Both the position numbers and the translations under genes were made by a program. From WVZH01 sp034430895 (GTDB lineage Bacteria > Chloroflexota > Anaerolineae > Anaerolineales > E44-bin32): a DNA stretch of 64,000 nucleotides. The DNA lies in the NCBI GenBank assembly GCA_034430895.1, contig DAOUDW010000038.1:119701-183700 (forward strand), read 5' to 3'. Positions 11,201-19,478 of the stretch are shown here, piece after piece (position 1 is the first letter of the stretch; each line of letters begins with the position of its first letter). The notes beneath the pieces are model-generated. The model searched no databases, was not told the DNA's origin, and was given only the letters and a program-made list of their open reading frames with translations.

Positions 11201-14200
11201 ACCCTGTCATTTGTGCCGTCGTCCATTCCAGGAAGCGGCGGCGGCTGATTAGCCGCCGGTACCAAACCCGGGTGATTGCGTCTATTGCCACACCGGCTTG
11301 ATGGGGAATGAGTGACGCCTCCACAAGCGAACGTCGGACACCGCGCCACAATTCCTGCAATGTAAAAGTCGCCGTACCGGGCTGTGTCGTTGCCCAAGTT
11401 ACCGGCTGCACTAATGGTTGAAAGAGCATCAAACTGCCGACCAACAGGCTGGAAACGGCACCCAAACCAGGTGAGAGCATCCAGGCAAGCAACAGATAGA
11501 GCATCAATGCCGCCGGTACAAGGCTGCGGCGTAGATTATCGAACACTTTCCAGCGGTTCAACATCGAAAGCGGATTGACCACACGCTTGCCCGTACCGGA
11601 GGGCACTCGCGGCAAGACCCAATCTGCGATCTGCCAGTCCCCCCGAATCCAACGATGCTGACGCCGGACGTAACTAATGTAGTCGCCGGGAAAATCATCA
11701 TACAGTTCGATATCACTGGCGTACCCCACACGAACGTGTGCGCCCTCGATCAAATCGTGGCTGAGGATGCGTTCGTCGGGAAAACGGTTTTTCATCACCC
11801 GGTTGAAAAAGCGCGGGTCGTAAATCCCCTTCCCCACAAAGGACCCTTCCGAAGCAAGATCCTGGTAGACATCCGAAACCGCCTTGGTGTACGGATCGGT
11901 GCCGATCGGTTCAGTAAAAAGACGCGTGAAAACGGTGGCGGTAGCACTGGGCAGCGCAGTACTGACGCGAGGTTGGATGATTCCGTACCCTTCGACCCGC
12001 AGTGGTTTTTCGTTTTGCAAAGTTGGTCGGTTGAGTGGATGGGCAATCGTTTCGATCAAGCGCCGGGCACTATCCCGCGGCAGCTGCGTATCACTATCCA
12101 GCGTGATCACGAAACGCACATTCACCAACACCTCGGCCTGACCGACTCGCACGATGTCCTCTTCCACCGTCTCGCCATCGATCAAGCGGTTGAGCAATTC
12201 CAATTTGCCGCGTTTGCGTTCTTTGCCGATGAATTTCCCTTCGGATTCACACCAGACTCGTTCACGATGGAAGAGATAAAAACGCCCCGCGCCGTGGCGT
12301 CGGTTCAACGTTTCGATACCCTCCACCGCACGCGTGATTAAGATCCCGTCTTCTGGGGCCGTTGGATCATCGGAATCTGTAAAATCACCGAACAGTCCAA
12401 ACAACAAATTTGGATGTGGATTGGCTAGATAGCGGATTTCGAGTTTCTCGATCTCCTCAACAACCATGCTTTCATCGACCCACAGCAAAGGAACTACGAC
12501 AAGTGTGCGGTACTCATCGGGAATGCCGTGCTTTTCGAAGGACATTTTCGGCAGCGCGATTGGGGGAAGCAAGCGTGTGACCCAATAATTCACGATCTGC
12601 ATCGCCAATTGACTGGCCGGCAGTGCACTCAACAAGCCAGTGAGAACCAGCCACCCGCTGCGCTCTCCGACCAGGTACGACAATCCCACGGCGGCGCCAA
12701 TCAGAATCGCGCTGGTCAACCCAATCGAGCCCAGATACATGGCTGTGTGATTACGTTTTATCCAGCGCAGAACCCGCCAACCCCATTGCTCACGCCCACC
12801 CAACCCACGAACGAACTCGCGCCGTTCCGAGCCAATGAGATAGGTGCCCACGTGGCTGCGGCGAAAATCGGCGCTGTCGGATGTTTCATTTTTCGAAGCC
12901 GCTTCAATCGCCAATTCCGCGACTTCGGTTTCCGGGATTCTCGCTCCCCTGGCAATTTGTTCGACTGCGCGTCGGTAACGATCGCGCGTTTCGAAATCCA
13001 TGTTCCTGTAAACGCCAGCAGGATCACGGCACAGGATCTCCTCTATGCGGCTGTGACGCTCAAAAATCTCGCGCCAGTCCAGAAGCGAAAGTTGACGCAA
13101 GCTGGTAATGGCATTGCCGATCGAGATCTGCATCGCCGCTTGACGCGCTTGTTCTCGCCGGTTGATCTCACCCAATTCGGTATGTAAACTGCGCTCCAAC
13201 CAACTTCGTACCGGCACGAGTGCAGCTTGCTCGTCGTAAAGATGACCGATCAACTGTGTGGCGAAAAAAGGACTTGGCTCGGATTGCTCCCGCGCCAATT
13301 CGGCGAGGAGATTAAAAAGTTGGCTGGCATCGCGGCGAGCGGTGGTAAGTAAACGATTGGCCCAGAAATCGGCTTGAACGGCCTCATGGAAACGTCGCAA
13401 CACCTGCAATGCCAATTCCCGCAAGCGATCAATGATCGTGATCCGCAGCATCATCGGCAGCGCCCATAATTCACCAATTCCAAGAGTGGAGATGGACTGA
13501 TATGCTTGCAGGTAATCACCAATATTGGTTCGATCCAATCGTGCATCCGTATGCAGAACCAGATCGCTGGCCAATCCGTAGACTCGCGGGTCTCCACGCT
13601 GCGAACCGCTGCTTAAAATCGGGAGTTGCTCGTAGAAACGCCGCGGCAAATTGAGACCCACATCGCGGATGTGACTCTGTACGATGTAGGCATTGTCCAG
13701 CAGCCATTCAGCGGATGGCGTGACACTCTGCTCGAGCCGCTCGTACTGCGCCAAATCCTCGCACACTTGCTGCAATGTCTCTCCGGAATGCTTGATGCGT
13801 GCCAGGAGCGCCGCACCACGCCCTCGCGATGGTGCCGCGATCGAATGACTGGCTGCCAACCGTCTGACATGATCCTGAATCTGTGCCGGTGAAAGTGGCG
13901 CTACCGCAGGATACTCCCCACGTTCTACCAGGGTGCTCGTTTTCAGGGCAAAGATCGAAGGCTGTGTTTCCCCCACCGTGCGTAAAACGGAAATTGCCCA
14001 AGCCAGCGATTCGGGCACCGCCCGCAGCAGAATAACCGACTCCTCCGTAACCAGCCAACGGGAACAGCGCTCCAATCGGTTGGCTTCCACACCGAGATCC
14101 AACCAGCGTACAATCAGCCACCCGAGAATGGCCGCCGAAAGGATCAGAAGACCTGAAAATACCTGTGGGGAGAAATCTGAAGGTATGGAATCCAGCAAGT

Positions 14201-14417
14201 GGAGTAGAACACCTGCAAGCGAACCCAGAAGTCCTCCAGCTATAAAACCCAGCAGCGTCCAGGTCCGTCGGGTACTGCCGCGTTTAATGACTTCGCCCTC
14301 GGCAGTTTTCTGGATCAACGCCGTTCGACGAAAATCTCGCCGCCGCAGTACTTGCAGCGCCTCGACAGCATCCTCGTGCCGCACGAAAAAAGCGACCAGT
14401 GTCGCTAATTCACGCAC
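5256..14417 (-). CDS. ndvB: Cyclic beta-1,2-glucan synthetase-like protein (GT84 - glycoamylase - GH94 type)
   Basis: 3053 residues, in the size range of Cgs/NdvB proteins. Order: two N-terminal membrane spans (residues ~55-108), a helical cytoplasmic part, and two spans around 560-620. A glycosyltransferase 84 domain follows, with LDSDTQLPRDS (~772, DxD-like) and RRQHRWIRGDW (~920), then further spans (~960-1005, ~1085-1130). Next come a glycoamylase-like domain with NVSNQRQDGSYYDLL (~1510), two beta-sandwich modules (~1790 and ~2280) and a C-terminal GH94 alpha-barrel whose general acid is expected in GTGDWNDGLN (~2730). In the family the membrane synthase builds a protein-linked beta-1,2-glucan and the phosphorylase-like end trims or sets its length. 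All key motifs are present, so activity is plausible. Start ATG 14417; it stands alone. Confidence 0.92.
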   Translation of the reverse strand: MRELATLVAFFVRHEDAVEALQVLRRRDFRRTALIQKTAEGEVIKRGSTRRTWTLLGFIAGGLLGSLAGVLLHLLDSIPSDFSPQVFSGLLILSAAILGWLIVRWLDLGVEANRLERCSRWLVTEESVILLRAVPESLAWAISVLRTVGETQPSIFALKTSTLVERGEYPAVAPLSPAQIQDHVRRLAASHSIAAPSRGRGAALLARIKHSGETLQQVCEDLAQYERLEQSVTPSAEWLLDNAYIVQSHIRDVGLNLPRRFYEQLPILSSGSQRGDPRVYGLASDLVLHTDARLDRTNIGDYLQAYQSISTLGIGELWALPMMLRITIIDRLRELALQVLRRFHEAVQADFWANRLLTTARRDASQLFNLLAELAREQSEPSPFFATQLIGHLYDEQAALVPVRSWLERSLHTELGEINRREQARQAAMQISIGNAITSLRQLSLLDWREIFERHSRIEEILCRDPAGVYRNMDFETRDRYRRAVEQIARGARIPETEVAELAIEAASKNETSDSADFRRSHVGTYLIGSERREFVRGLGGREQWGWRVLRWIKRNHTAMYLGSIGLTSAILIGAAVGLSYLVGERSGWLVLTGLLSALPASQLAMQIVNYWVTRLLPPIALPKMSFEKHGIPDEYRTLVVVPLLWVDESMVVEEIEKLEIRYLANPHPNLLFGLFGDFTDSDDPTAPEDGILITRAVEGIETLNRRHGAGRFYLFHRERVWCESEGKFIGKERKRGKLELLNRLIDGETVEEDIVRVGQAEVLVNVRFVITLDSDTQLPRDSARRLIETIAHPLNRPTLQNEKPLRVEGYGIIQPRVSTALPSATATVFTRLFTEPIGTDPYTKAVSDVYQDLASEGSFVGKGIYDPRFFNRVMKNRFPDERILSHDLIEGAHVRVGYASDIELYDDFPGDYISYVRRQHRWIRGDWQIADWVLPRVPSGTGKRVVNPLSMLNRWKVFDNLRRSLVPAALMLYLLLAWMLSPGLGAVSSLLVGSLMLFQPLVQPVTWATTQPGTATFTLQELWRGVRRSLVEASLIPHQAGVAIDAITRVWYRRLISRRRFLEWTTAQMTGWRATDQARSISITLGIVSLFSSAVGVLLWKIQPMSLYAAVPFLALWFFSPWVGWRLNQGPRSEKPQLQVSRRARRRLRKWSRRTWAYFEDFVRDETNWLPPDNFQVSHQNQIANRTSPTNIGLWMLSALGAKDCGYLNSDAVIEQLSGTLETLDQLEKFEGHLLNWYNIETLEPLEPRYVSTVDSGNLLGCLWTLETGIQELLDSPLIDLEILRGAWDTLDILKDTLRTTHPDDPHMQAFDKLAQTLESSPQGLEELIRNIRHASGLSIALAYGLRRTAGTGDEATYWAGKLERQISSWIHTLDRYMQWAEILVTEAEEVLAPLGSVTLEARRVALYEAPSLRELANGSVPVMQAIETAIRSIGALPPSLTSWIERLRDSFSEARWFAGEILSQGEELFTSIRDLGRGMNMRFLYDPDRRLFTVGYNVSNQRQDGSYYDLLASEARLGSFVAIARGDVPGEHWLALNRLYGSVGNRRLLLSWTGTMFEYLMPLLLQRTYANSLLDLATHEAVELQREYAVQRNVPWGISESAYGDLDLNKTYQYKAFGVPGLGLKRGLEDDLVVAPYASMLALMVEPNLAAQNLRRLASEGLVGRYGFYEAIDFTRQRRREGERGILVRAYMAHHQAMGFLAMVNLLHDNTMQRRFHADRRVQATEPLLYERIPVSPPLYEVSTRERPRTRAAAVELAPSISKFDTAQTSTPRTHLLSNGSMGVMVTNAGGGYTRWGDFELTRWRADTTCDSWGSFCYLRDIDNGHVWSNTYQPLGGDPADYSVNMAIDRAEFRRRDNGIDTETEIVVSPEDDVEIRRMTFVNRSNRARRIEVTSYIELSMAPHNADRQHPAFNKIFIQTEALPQVNALLAFRRKRDLEDPPIFVAHRITVENEESNTLQFETDRKRFVGRGRSTANPKALEGDLSNSAGYVLDPILSMRKVVTIRPRQRLSISMVLAASGERDQVVRLMEKYSDPRAITRSLELAWVHAQLDLRLLRIQPDDARRFQQLASAMLYPDAWLRPPPERLEQNRLGQSGLWPYGISGDFPIAVVSIGEARDLSTVRQMLQAHTFWRQHGLKTDLVILNEESSSYEQPLNERLLRLIETDSIYAVIDQPSGVYLLSVDQIPEEHLTLILSAARVVLVAARGPLSQQLAVPRDAPDTPIELVTRKIPEEPSAPLPFMELPYFNGLGGFTPDGREYAIYLGPKDHTPAPWVNVMANPNFGALVSESGAGFVWYGNSQKHRLIGWSNDAVCDPVSDAFYIRDEESGTFWSPTPNPIRELDAYRMRYGAGYSVFEHNSHAIEQELITFVPMNDEGGKPVRIQRLRLRNDSRQVRRISVTFYAEWVLGEVREESQMHVTTKWDEDAKALLAYNRYHVDYGERVAFVAMSPAADDYTADRTVFVGRNQSLSDPAAMHRLHLSQRVGAGLDPCAAIRTSIELEPGEYEDLFVMLGSAASREDALRIIRHYREDLRVEEALEQTSGWWDKLLGRVEIDHPELSVQFLLNRWLIYQTLSCRIWARSAFYQSGGAFGFRDQLQDVMALFYAAPQLAREHILTAAKRQFREGDVQHWWHPPSGAGVRTRISDDLIWLPYVVSQYVKITGDTDILAEQLPFLEGRALQDDEHEIFLVPEESMERESLYEHCRRAIERGATSGSHGLPLIGTGDWNDGLNRVGAEGKGESVWLAWFLIDVLNDFAGLAEETGRQEDAEDFSQRARRLAERVEEEAWDGAWYKRATFDDGTPLGSARNVEARIDSLPQSWAWISGAADPERAKTALESAWEQLVREQDGLALLFTPPFDKSALDPGYIKGYPPGVRENGGQYTHGALWLAIAYARMGDGDRAAQLLRMMNPVEHAREPQDVERYAVEPYVVAADVYNLPGKVGQGGWTWYTGSAGWMYRAWIEEVLGLKVRGDELRVDPIIPAAWDGFGIRYSYRDAVYELKVENPDHVSRGVAWIEMDGRRLDQAALPLDGSAVKHKVVVRMGKRET

Positions 14418-14764
14418 AAGGACACCTCGCTTTCATAGATTTCGAGGTTGTGAACTATTGATATAACGGTACATATGCACTTGTATGGCATCAGGCAATC
14501 GAAGATGCTACGATGGGGAAACGAACTCATGGGTCATCACTACCCGGATTTTCACCTTTCTGCATCCACGTCCAATGCGATGGTGTCCTCGAAACCTTCC
14601 CGCTGAATGGAAGATGGCCCACACATCGCCGGTTCTGAAAATTATAACAAACGTGCTCGTCACAATACAGGAAAACGGATCATCCACTCTAATGGTGTAC
14701 AATTCAGATGAATAAGATACAATAATTCGGGTTATAGCACACAGTGTGCGAGGAGAGACGATTC
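14418..14764. other. Intergenic region between divergent genes
   Basis: About 350 bp separating the divergent glucan synthetase and DUF166 genes. It must hold both promoters. TACAAT-like hexamers occur at 14699-14704 and 14719-14724 on the plus strand, but without a convincing -35 box. A 76-codon plus-strand frame from 14485 has no SD site and no recognisable protein. I see no repeat or RNA gene here. Confidence 0.5.
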
Positions 14765-15526
14765 ATGCGTATACTCGCCATCATCTCGGGAGAATACGGC
14801 CGTCGTCATATTGAAAACATCCAAAAGCACGGCCCCAACGAATGGCAGATCGAAACATGGAAAGCGCCAGCCGTGTTTCCTCCGGTGATTGACGAACCGC
14901 AAGATCATCTTCCCCACAGTTTTCCGGCTGCTGATTTGGTTCTCTCCTTTGCAGAGCATCGCGGTATGGCAGAACTGCTGCCCGATATCGTCCACATGAG
15001 TGGTGCCCGGGGGGTAATCGCTGCCGTCGATGACGAAGCCTGGTTGCCACGCGGATTGGCACGCCAATTACGAGGCTGGTTGGAAGAAATGAACGTGGTT
15101 TGCGTCACGCCCAAACCGCTCTGCACACTAACCGAACAGGATTACGGTGTGGGACGCGGTTCACGCATTTCGTACGAGCAGCCACTAATATCCTCCTTCG
15201 CCCGCTTTTTCGGTCGGCCCGAATTGCAGTTAACCATCGATCCCAAGACAAGATCCATCACGGCGGCCGAGGTCGTGCGCGATGCAGTCTGTGGCTGTGC
15301 CCGCTACGCTGCAGAAGCCCTGGTGGGTATGCATGCCGACGAAGCCGAGGAAAAAGCCGGCCTGCTGCACCATCACTATCCATGCATGGCTGCCATGGGC
15401 CTCGACGCCGATTATGGCGATACGCAGATGCACATTTCTGGAAATATTCTCAAGGAAAACGTGGGAAAGCAGGTCAAGCCGTTTAAACAGATACAGTTCT
15501 TTCGACCGGACGGGCGCAGGGAATAA
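14765..15526 (+). CDS. DUF166 family protein
   Basis: ATG 14765 with AGGAGAG upstream (253 residues). The N-terminus MRILAIISGEYGRRHIENI looks like a nucleotide-binding-type beta-alpha start. The second half carries the DUF166 hallmark TAAEVVRDAVCGCARYAAEALVG (quoted in part: VVRDAVCGCARYAAEAL) and the metal-like HHHYPCMAAMGLDADYGDTQMHIS segment, rich in His and Cys. Members are known from methanogens and anaerobic bacteria, and some relatives are annotated as selenoproteins. Here the corresponding positions are ordinary cysteines with no in-frame TGA. The biochemical role is not established. The Cys/His clusters suggest a metal or Fe-S cofactor, which is inference. Confidence 0.8.
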   Translation: MRILAIISGEYGRRHIENIQKHGPNEWQIETWKAPAVFPPVIDEPQDHLPHSFPAADLVLSFAEHRGMAELLPDIVHMSGARGVIAAVDDEAWLPRGLARQLRGWLEEMNVVCVTPKPLCTLTEQDYGVGRGSRISYEQPLISSFARFFGRPELQLTIDPKTRSITAAEVVRDAVCGCARYAAEALVGMHADEAEEKAGLLHHHYPCMAAMGLDADYGDTQMHISGNILKENVGKQVKPFKQIQFFRPDGRRE

Positions 15527-15656
15527 AGTGCATACTGACTTCGCCCACATACTCGCCGGGCTGCCCGGCTCAACACCTGTTACGTTTGATCTCCTTTCTT
15601 GGTGAAACTTTACATAAAGGAATCACGAAATAACTGCAATTTCCTGTTAGAATATG

Positions 15657-15833
15657 CCTTTGGAGGGTGGAGATCATCGTCGACCCAGGGCACCAACACG
15701 GGTCTTCGCCCCAGTGAGCATGGGGTAACAATAGCCCCAAAGGACGATAGTCCAAACGAAGCCAAGCAGGTATTATGCGCGTAGGAGGAGTGACGAATCG
15801 GGGAACGCTTAAACGCGTCCTCGGTTTGTGAAG
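15657..15833 (+). ncRNA. Possible structured RNA or long structured leader
   Basis: The 320-bp gap before the next gene is rich in self-complementary pieces. CCTTTGG (15657-15663) pairs with CCAAAGG (15737-15743) as a closing helix. Inside are GACCC/GGGTC, GGG-TCTTCG-CCC, and two mutually exclusive options using GGGG at 15722-15725 (with CCCC at 15709-15712 or at 15735-15738). Downstream lie GGAC-GATA-GTCC (15742-15753) and a bulged GGGG-A-ACGC/GCGT-CCTC helix (15800-15822). A TAGAAT hexamer (15648-15653) could be a -10 box. The following ATG has only weak SD support. I could not match it to SRP RNA, 6S, RNase P, tmRNA or a riboswitch class. The ends are approximate. Confidence 0.3.
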
Positions 15834-15846
15834 AGCACGCCTGGCT

Positions 15847-17544
15847 ATGAACAGACAATCCCAGATTGCGATCCAACAAGCAAAGGCAGCCGCCTCGCGC
15901 GGTGATTATACGCGCGCCCGTGGAATTCTGCGCCAGGCAGCCAGCCACGATCCGAACAACGAAGAGATTCTGCTGCTTTTCGCCCAAATCGCCCAGAAAC
16001 GTGAACACGCCATCCAGTGCTATGAGCGCATACTCGAGATCAATCCTTATAATGAGATCGCCAATCGTGCCCTGGATCGCGCCTATGCACAGCAGGCACG
16101 CCGGGAAGAATTCGATCATATCGTTGCCAAAACAAAATCTACCATCGGCAGCTTCGATCCCGCAGCAGCCAAAAAAGTCATCTCACCGCTGACCAAGATT
16201 CCCTTCAAACATTATTTTGTAAACACATTTCGCACGGTGATGGTGATCGCCATTCTTGTTGGAGGCGTTTACCTGGGCGTGAACGCTTACGATTTCATCA
16301 ACCGCTTCTTTGGCCTCGGGCCTTACGCACCCTCGACACCAACCCCCAGCCCTTACTCGACGCCAACACCCACGGTTCCGGTTGACCTGCCCCTGCTGCA
16401 ATCTGAATTCATGGGACGAATTTCCATCATGGAGGGCGACCCAGCGCTGTTCGAAAACGTGTGGGAGTTGATCAGCGTCGACAGCTTCAACACTTACGCT
16501 TATGCCAGTGAGAATGCCGAGGAATATTGGTTCGACGCCGTCGTAAACCTCCGCGTCGGTTTCCAACGCGCCCATCCAGTACGATTCCGTTTGACGATTA
16601 CCAACCCGGCCACGGGCATCTCAGCCCCGCTCTTATTGGAAGAGACCATCGTTCCCAACCACGAACTCGGTCTTGGCGCGAATGCCCTCCAGGTGACGCG
16701 GATCAACTTCTATCAATACGTCAGCGGCGATTATGGCGGGAAACTCGAACTCGAAAAAGTCGAGATCGTACGCATCGACGGCATGCACCAGGATGATTGG
16801 GAACCACCGGAAGGTGCGGCCGGAAAATTCCGGGATGTTTGGAAGATAACCAATCCCCATGATATCGCCCTGCCCCTTGCCTGGGAGTTGGTCAAGCGCG
16901 ACCAAGCCGGTAACACGATCGGATTCTCGGAATACAAATTCTGCCTGCAACCCCAAAGCGACTTCGAGGCACTCTACCGCGAGTTCTCCCTGCTGCCGCC
17001 GGGACAACACATCATTATCTCAGAAAACATCGACCCCGATGAAGAACAGAACGGGGTGACCACAGAATTAATGCTGCGTTATCCCGACGAGTGCCAACCG
17101 CTGTTGCAGCACAAGGTGGCTTACGACCCATATGTCGTTCTCATAGATACAGCAGAGGAAGTAGATGAAGAGAGTGAAGACGGCGAAGTCGAATCGACCG
17201 AGGAACCCGATCCCTACACGCAGCATCTGGTGATTGAAAATCGCGGTCTGAACGAAGCGTTCGGCTTGTTCTACGTGAATATTTATGACCAAAACGATAC
17301 CCCCATCGGTGGACGTGCCATCACGCTCGATCCCAGCAGTTTCCCACTGCTGCCGGATGAATTTTTCGAACTCAGTCCCCGCTTGGATTTTATCGAGCTG
17401 GTGGAACCCACGCCGACTCGTTTTGAATTTGTATTCCTTGGCATGAGTCAGATTCCGGATCAACCGACGCTCTCTCCAACAGAGGAGGGCGAGTTGATTC
17501 CCACCGAAGCAACCCTGGCACCCGAACCAACCAGTGCCGACTGA
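15847..17544 (+). CDS. TPR-containing single-span membrane protein with extracellular domain
   Basis: 565 residues. The N-terminal ~100 residues form a TPR-like helical region facing the cytoplasm (AKAAASRGDYTRARGILRQA, then HAIQCYERILEINPYNEIA). One transmembrane helix follows (~residues 130-150, VMVIAILVGGVYLGVNAY). Next is a Pro/Thr linker (STPTPSPYSTPTPTVPV) and a ~360-residue extracellular part rich in beta-strand patterns with scattered acidic stretches (EEVDEESEDGEVESTEEPD). It ends in another Pro/Thr tail. The outer part has no family I recognise; FxxxV and N-P repeats suggest immunoglobulin-like sandwiches. The gene is followed after 31 bp by an Fe-S protein gene on the same strand. 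Confidence 0.7.
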   Translation: MNRQSQIAIQQAKAAASRGDYTRARGILRQAASHDPNNEEILLLFAQIAQKREHAIQCYERILEINPYNEIANRALDRAYAQQARREEFDHIVAKTKSTIGSFDPAAAKKVISPLTKIPFKHYFVNTFRTVMVIAILVGGVYLGVNAYDFINRFFGLGPYAPSTPTPSPYSTPTPTVPVDLPLLQSEFMGRISIMEGDPALFENVWELISVDSFNTYAYASENAEEYWFDAVVNLRVGFQRAHPVRFRLTITNPATGISAPLLLEETIVPNHELGLGANALQVTRINFYQYVSGDYGGKLELEKVEIVRIDGMHQDDWEPPEGAAGKFRDVWKITNPHDIALPLAWELVKRDQAGNTIGFSEYKFCLQPQSDFEALYREFSLLPPGQHIIISENIDPDEEQNGVTTELMLRYPDECQPLLQHKVAYDPYVVLIDTAEEVDEESEDGEVESTEEPDPYTQHLVIENRGLNEAFGLFYVNIYDQNDTPIGGRAITLDPSSFPLLPDEFFELSPRLDFIELVEPTPTRFEFVFLGMSQIPDQPTLSPTEEGELIPTEATLAPEPTSAD

Positions 17545-17575
17545 GCCTACCGCGTACTGCGAGCGTATCCCCAAC

Positions 17576-18388
17576 ATGAGCCGGCCTTTGTGGTTTACAG
17601 AATTCGTGAAAAAGATTTTCCCGAGCCGCTATTTACTCGCCCGGGCGACGCGCTTGCCGCTCGTCGGCTCGCTCGTCGATCAAACGCTCTTCGACGGCGA
17701 CGACATGATCTACCTCCCCAGCAATCAAACGATACAGATTCACGAAGCCATCCCGGTCAACCAACAGTATGTCATTCCCTCCCAGGTGGTCGAACATTTC
17801 ATCCAACTAGCAAATGTGCATTGGATCATGGACAGCTGCATCTGTAGGGCGGCAGCGGGTTGCCAGGACTACCCTATAGATCTGGGCTGTTTATTCCTGG
17901 GAGAAGCCGCTTTGGGCATTAACCCCAAACTCGGCCGCCGCGTGACGAAAGCGGAAGCCAGCCAGCATATGGCACGCTGCCGGGAAGCCGGCCTGGTCCA
18001 TCTGATTGGACGAAACAAACTAGATACCGTCTGGCTCGGCGTTAGACCGGGACACCGTCTCTTGACCATCTGTAACTGTTGCCCCTGCTGCTGCGTATGG
18101 CGCGTCCTTCCGTACGTCAAGCCGGAGATCGGCGCCAAAGTCACAAGTATGCCCGGTGTGAAGGTAATCGTCGGGGAGGCTTGTGTGGGTTGTGGTACTT
18201 GCCTGGACGTTTGCTTTGTCGATGCGATTCGACTTGTAGACGATCGGGCGATGATCACGGAAGCATGCCGGGGCTGCGGCCGCTGTGTAGAGGTCTGTCC
18301 GCAAGGTGCGATCCACATTGAGGTAGATGCAGACAGCTTCATTGAACAGACGATCGCACGAATCACTCCACTGGTAAACCTGGATTAA
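17576..18388 (+). CDS. Cys-rich protein with C-terminal 2x[4Fe-4S] ferredoxin domain (paralog 1)
   Basis: ATG 17576 is chosen because an earlier frame start overlaps the previous gene; SD support is weak either way. 270 residues. Before the ferredoxin part there are two unusual Cys clusters: CICRAAAGC with a following Cys (DLGC, ~residues 88-107) and CNCCPCCC (~166-173). The C-terminus is a standard double ferredoxin, CVGCGTCLDVC and CRGCGRCVEVC, each followed by a distant Cys or Pro-type ligand. There is no signal peptide; an N-terminal amphipathic helix may touch the membrane. The same cluster order recurs in the gene at 20754-21692. The electron donor and acceptor are unknown. It probably carries three or more clusters, which is inference from Cys counts. 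Confidence 0.8.
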   Translation: MSRPLWFTEFVKKIFPSRYLLARATRLPLVGSLVDQTLFDGDDMIYLPSNQTIQIHEAIPVNQQYVIPSQVVEHFIQLANVHWIMDSCICRAAAGCQDYPIDLGCLFLGEAALGINPKLGRRVTKAEASQHMARCREAGLVHLIGRNKLDTVWLGVRPGHRLLTICNCCPCCCVWRVLPYVKPEIGAKVTSMPGVKVIVGEACVGCGTCLDVCFVDAIRLVDDRAMITEACRGCGRCVEVCPQGAIHIEVDADSFIEQTIARITPLVNLD

Positions 18389-18416
18389 AATTTCCACCCC
18401 GGATTTGCATACACAA

Positions 18417-19187
18417 TTACTTGGAACCTTGCGAGCCGCCGTTCTTTGCTGCGTATGCCGTGTGTAATTTCACCGGGTCGCGCTCCTTGTCATGCAGACG
18501 CAGGTTGAGCATCTCCACGAAAAACGAAAACGCCATGGCGAAGTAGATGTACCCTTTGGGAATGTAGAATTCCATTCCTTCCGCCACCAGTGAAACACCA
18601 ATTAGCAGGAGGAAACTGAGAGCCAGGATTTTTAACGTGGGATGCCGGTTGACGAATTCTCCGATCGGGCTCGCAGCGAACATCATCACCCCGACGGCGA
18701 TAACCACAGCCGCCACCATCACAGCCAACTCGTTTCCAATTCCCACGGCCGTGATCACCGAGTCCAGAGAAAAAATGATATCGAGCAGCATGATCTGGAA
18801 GACAACACCGATAAAGGATGCCGCCACTTTGACTTCTGTGTGTCCTGATGGCACTTCGAGTTTATCGTGGATTTCAAAAGTGCTCTTCCCCAACAGAAAC
18901 AGGCCGCCCATGATCAAGATGATTCCCCGGCCTGTAACGGTCATTCCAAATACTTCGAAGAGCGGTGTCGTGAGCCGCGTCAACCAGGAGATCGAGAAGA
19001 GCAAGAGAATCCGACTGATCATGGCCATTGCCAGGCCGACCGTGCGACCACGCGCCTGCTGATTCTTGGGCAGCTTGCCGGAGAGGATGGTGATGAAGAT
19101 GATGTTGTCGATGCCCAACACGATCTCCAGCGCGGTCAAGGTGAGTAATGCGATCCAGTTTTGGGGATTCGAAATTAATTCTGTCAT
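18417..19187 (-). CDS. TerC family integral membrane protein
   Basis: 256 residues with seven hydrophobic segments. The two family-defining acidic membrane motifs are present: EIVLGIDNIIFI (residues ~17-28) and DIIFSLDSVITAVG (~138-151). TerC/YgdQ/YkoY proteins are implicated in metal homeostasis, including manganese export and metal loading of exported enzymes. ATG 19187 is preceded by GAGGAA. A TATAAAAT-like sequence lies ~40 bp upstream on the minus strand. I looked for a yybP-ykoY manganese riboswitch in the leader and could not support one. It lies between two Fe-S protein genes, convergent with the first. Confidence 0.9.
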   Translation of the reverse strand: MTELISNPQNWIALLTLTALEIVLGIDNIIFITILSGKLPKNQQARGRTVGLAMAMISRILLLFSISWLTRLTTPLFEVFGMTVTGRGIILIMGGLFLLGKSTFEIHDKLEVPSGHTEVKVAASFIGVVFQIMLLDIIFSLDSVITAVGIGNELAVMVAAVVIAVGVMMFAASPIGEFVNRHPTLKILALSFLLLIGVSLVAEGMEFYIPKGYIYFAMAFSFFVEMLNLRLHDKERDPVKLHTAYAAKNGGSQGSK

Positions 19188-19478
19188 ACTTGTTCCTCAA
19201 GATAACCCGAGATATCCAACTACAGGTATTTTATACGGGCAGGTTCTCCATCAGGTCTGACCTGCGCCTGACGGCGAAATTCCTGCTCCCTGACCGCTCG
19301 ATGATACCACAGCCAACGTAGAGAAAAAGTATTCCTGTGCGTCCAACAATCTCGATCGCGAATATAATTCTCGGATGCGCTCCCCACGACCAACCCCGAA
19401 TGACTCCCTTTCGCAACCGCCGATGCTGCCTGCTTGCCTGACCGCCAGCGTCGATCATCCACAGGAAAAGAGGGTTTA

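Noticed and set aside
14485..14715. 76-codon plus-strand ORF
   Set aside because: No SD site, no recognisable sequence, and it sits where two divergent promoters are expected.
14765..15526. Selenoprotein reading of the DUF166 gene
   Set aside because: No in-frame TGA occurs; cysteines are encoded at the conserved positions.
15240..15833. SRP RNA, RNase P RNA, 6S or tmRNA identity for the intergenic structure
   Set aside because: None of the conserved sequence blocks of these RNAs could be found; left as unclassified.
19188..19330. yybP-ykoY manganese riboswitch upstream of TerC
   Set aside because: The leader has inverted repeats but I could not find the conserved core elements of that class.
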